Positions 14,393 to 15,406 of a stretch of DNA of 15,406 nucleotides are shown piece after piece; position 1 is the stretch's first letter, and every line of letters starts with the position of its first letter. The notes under the pieces were generated by a model that was given only the letters and a program-made list of their open reading frames with translations, had not been told where the DNA came from and made no database searches. The position numbers and the translations under genes are program-made. Origin of the DNA: Bacteroidota bacterium (lineage in GTDB: Bacteria; Bacteroidota; Ignavibacteria; Palsa-1295); assembly GCA_025363505.1 (NCBI GenBank), contig JANYDV010000066.1:1-15406 (forward strand). The letters are read 5' to 3'.

Positions 14393-15166
14393 ATGTATCA
14401 TCGTCGCACAGTTATCAGGTTGGTCATCGCTCTATTTGCCGTCTTAATCATTGCAGGGGGGGCTTCTGCCCAAATCAATAAAGCTGTTGCTCTTATTAAA
14501 GGTGAAATCCACTCACCGGACGGTGGCATTGTAAAAGACGTTGTGATACAGATCTACAAAGGCTCTGAGAAAGTCAATAACACAAAATCGACGATCGAAG
14601 GGAAATTCCAGGCTGTCTTGCAGCCAAACGCTACCTATCGTTTTATCTGTTCCAACCCAAATTACTATTATATGGAGCAGGAGCTTAATATTCCTTCACT
14701 TGAAAAATATCAGGAAATTCCTGTTAGTATAACGATGCGCAAACTTGAAGTTGGGATGCCTTTCCCATTCAAAGCGCCGGTTTTCGAGCCGAGAAGTGCG
14801 TCAATTTCAAAAGATGTAATGGTTGATCTCGATGGTATCTCTGCTCAAATGAAACGAAATAATAAAATTTCGCTGTCTGTCACCGTCTATCCTGACGAAA
14901 TGCCTTCGGGAAAAAAAGCTTCGGTACAAACCGATCTTGCAAATTCAAGAAAGAGTGCGCTTTCGGCATATTTTCTTTCGAAAGGCATTACCACCAGTTC
15001 GATGTCTATCAGCACTTCAAATGCCGTCCCTACCGGAATCTTTGAGCGTGCAGCAGTTGCCGAAGACCCCAAAAATGCAAAAGGCAAGAAGAAAAAGAAA
15101 CAGCCCGCAGCCGCAAAGACCATGAAAGCACCCCAAACTGCTGTGCTCATTATGAGCGTGGGATAA
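14393..15166 (+). CDS. CarboxypepD_reg-like / OmpA-like periplasmic protein
   Basis: This 257-residue envelope protein has a signal peptide ending GGASA-Q (about residue 26). Residues 34-115 look like a carboxypeptidase-regulatory-like Ig fold (VALIKGEIHSPDGG, then VVIQIYKG, then GKFQAVLQPNATYRF). Residues 128-215 resemble a divergent OmpA/MotB peptidoglycan-binding domain: FEPRSASIS, DLDGISAQMKRNNKISLSVTVYPDE and DLANSRKSALSAYFLSKGI. Asp168 and Arg186 fall where the diaminopimelate-contacting Asp and Arg of OmpA lie. A basic insert KGKKKKKQPAAAKTMK (230-245) is unusual; the chain ends with one last strand (TAVLIMSVG). This architecture is common in Bacteroidota. A G7 run sits in the signal peptide at 14456-14462. 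It is preceded by a strong terminator, so it has its own promoter, which I could not identify. Confidence 0.82.
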   Translation: MYHRRTVIRLVIALFAVLIIAGGASAQINKAVALIKGEIHSPDGGIVKDVVIQIYKGSEKVNNTKSTIEGKFQAVLQPNATYRFICSNPNYYYMEQELNIPSLEKYQEIPVSITMRKLEVGMPFPFKAPVFEPRSASISKDVMVDLDGISAQMKRNNKISLSVTVYPDEMPSGKKASVQTDLANSRKSALSAYFLSKGITTSSMSISTSNAVPTGIFERAAVAEDPKNAKGKKKKKQPAAAKTMKAPQTAVLIMSVG

Positions 15167-15191
15167 AAATAGAAATAATTGTTTTTTTATG

Positions 15192-15226
15192 AAGCGCCGC
15201 ATATCTTGATGATATGCGGCGCTTTG
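15192..15226 (+). terminator. Strong hairpin terminator after the OmpA-like gene
   Basis: GCGCCGCATATC (15194-15205) pairs perfectly with GATATGCGGCGC (15211-15222) around a TTGAT loop, extended by two A-T pairs and a G-T pair. The tail TTTGTTGT is a moderate U tract. A promoter candidate for mutS begins only a few bases after it, with its -33 TTG inside the loop. Confidence 0.75.
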
Positions 15227-15229
15227 TTG

Positions 15230-15237
15230 TAATTTTG
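15230..15237 (+). promoter_or_regulatory. Candidate promoter (TAATTTTG) of mutS
   Basis: TAATTTTG fits TAnnTTTG, and a TTG at 15206-15208 lies 21 bases upstream, within the reported 17-23. It would give a leader of about 24 nt before ATG 15268. It is the best-formed promoter of this type in the window. Confidence 0.5.
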
Positions 15238-15267
15238 TGCTTCACATATTATCGTGATCTTCGAGAA

Positions 15268-15406
15268 ATGCCTGCTGAGAAATCTTCTGCTGATAAACAA
15301 ACCCCGTTGATGAAGCAATATGCTTCGGTCAAGTCAAAATACCCCGATACAATCCTCTTCTTTAGAATGGGCGATTTTTTCGAGACCTTCGGCGAAGATG
15401 CTGTGG
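15268..15406 (+). CDS. mutS: MutS, DNA mismatch repair ATPase (N-terminal 46 residues)
   Basis: MutS recognises mismatches and small loops and starts mismatch repair. The window ends within its N-terminal mismatch-binding domain. From ATG 15268 the frame reads MPAEKSSADKQTPLMKQYAS, then KYPDTILFFRMGDFFETFGEDAV. The motif PLMKQY...PDTILFFRMGDFFE(T)F contains the mismatch-wedging Phe-x-Glu region (FFETFG), a clear signature of MutS1. No SD is visible (GAGAA just before the ATG is weak). A strong hairpin isolates it from the gene upstream. Confidence 0.95.
   Translation, partial: MPAEKSSADKQTPLMKQYASVKSKYPDTILFFRMGDFFETFGEDAV

Overview
The window looks like chromosomal DNA from a Gram-negative member of the Bacteroidota/Chlorobiota (FCB) group, possibly an Ignavibacteria- or Kapaibacteriota-like lineage. 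The finer placement is a guess. The evidence is lipid A genes (lpxB, lpxK), a secreted protein with a type IX secretion (T9SS) C-terminal sorting domain, a small Hc1-type histone H1-like protein, and a CarboxypepD_reg plus OmpA-like periplasmic protein. Shine-Dalgarno sequences are almost absent, and octamers of the Bacteroidota promoter type TAnnTTTG lie in front of several genes. Base composition is moderate and even. I see no insertion sequence, integrase, CRISPR array, tRNA or rRNA.

Layout, left to right. (1) 2-4307, plus strand: the 3' end of uvrA, lpxB, a DUF374 acyltransferase-like gene, lpxK and a class I glutamine-amidotransferase-like hydrolase (peptidase C26). All five overlap by 4-8 bp, so they look translationally coupled. 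(2) 4409-6538, plus: a secreted Asp-box (BNR) repeat protein with a T9SS sorting domain. (3) 6613-9551, minus: a histone H1-like gene with its own strong RBS and terminator, then (in transcription order) ptsN and hisS, sharing one base, followed by a 275-residue unknown protein with a histone-H1-like lysine-rich tail. (4) 9707-11462, plus: ruvC and a predicted outer-membrane beta-barrel protein. (5) 11459-13582, minus: a KimA-like APC-superfamily transporter, convergent with and overlapping the previous gene by 4 bp. (6) 13789-15166, plus: an exported thioredoxin-like protein with a strong terminator, then a CarboxypepD_reg/OmpA-like envelope protein with a strong hairpin after it. (7) 15268-15406: the 5' end of mutS.

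The window mixes housekeeping (DNA repair: uvrA, ruvC, mutS; translation: hisS) with envelope biogenesis (lipid A, T9SS cargo, outer-membrane and periplasmic proteins). The lpx block reads as a late lipid A module: LpxB makes the disaccharide, LpxK phosphorylates it, and the DUF374 protein between them is a candidate secondary acyltransferase of the LpxJ type. I found no clearly new defence or mobile system. The most interesting items are that DUF374 gene, the lysine-tailed protein beside an H1-like gene, and the set of TAnnTTTG promoter candidates, one of which would make ruvC mRNA leaderless.
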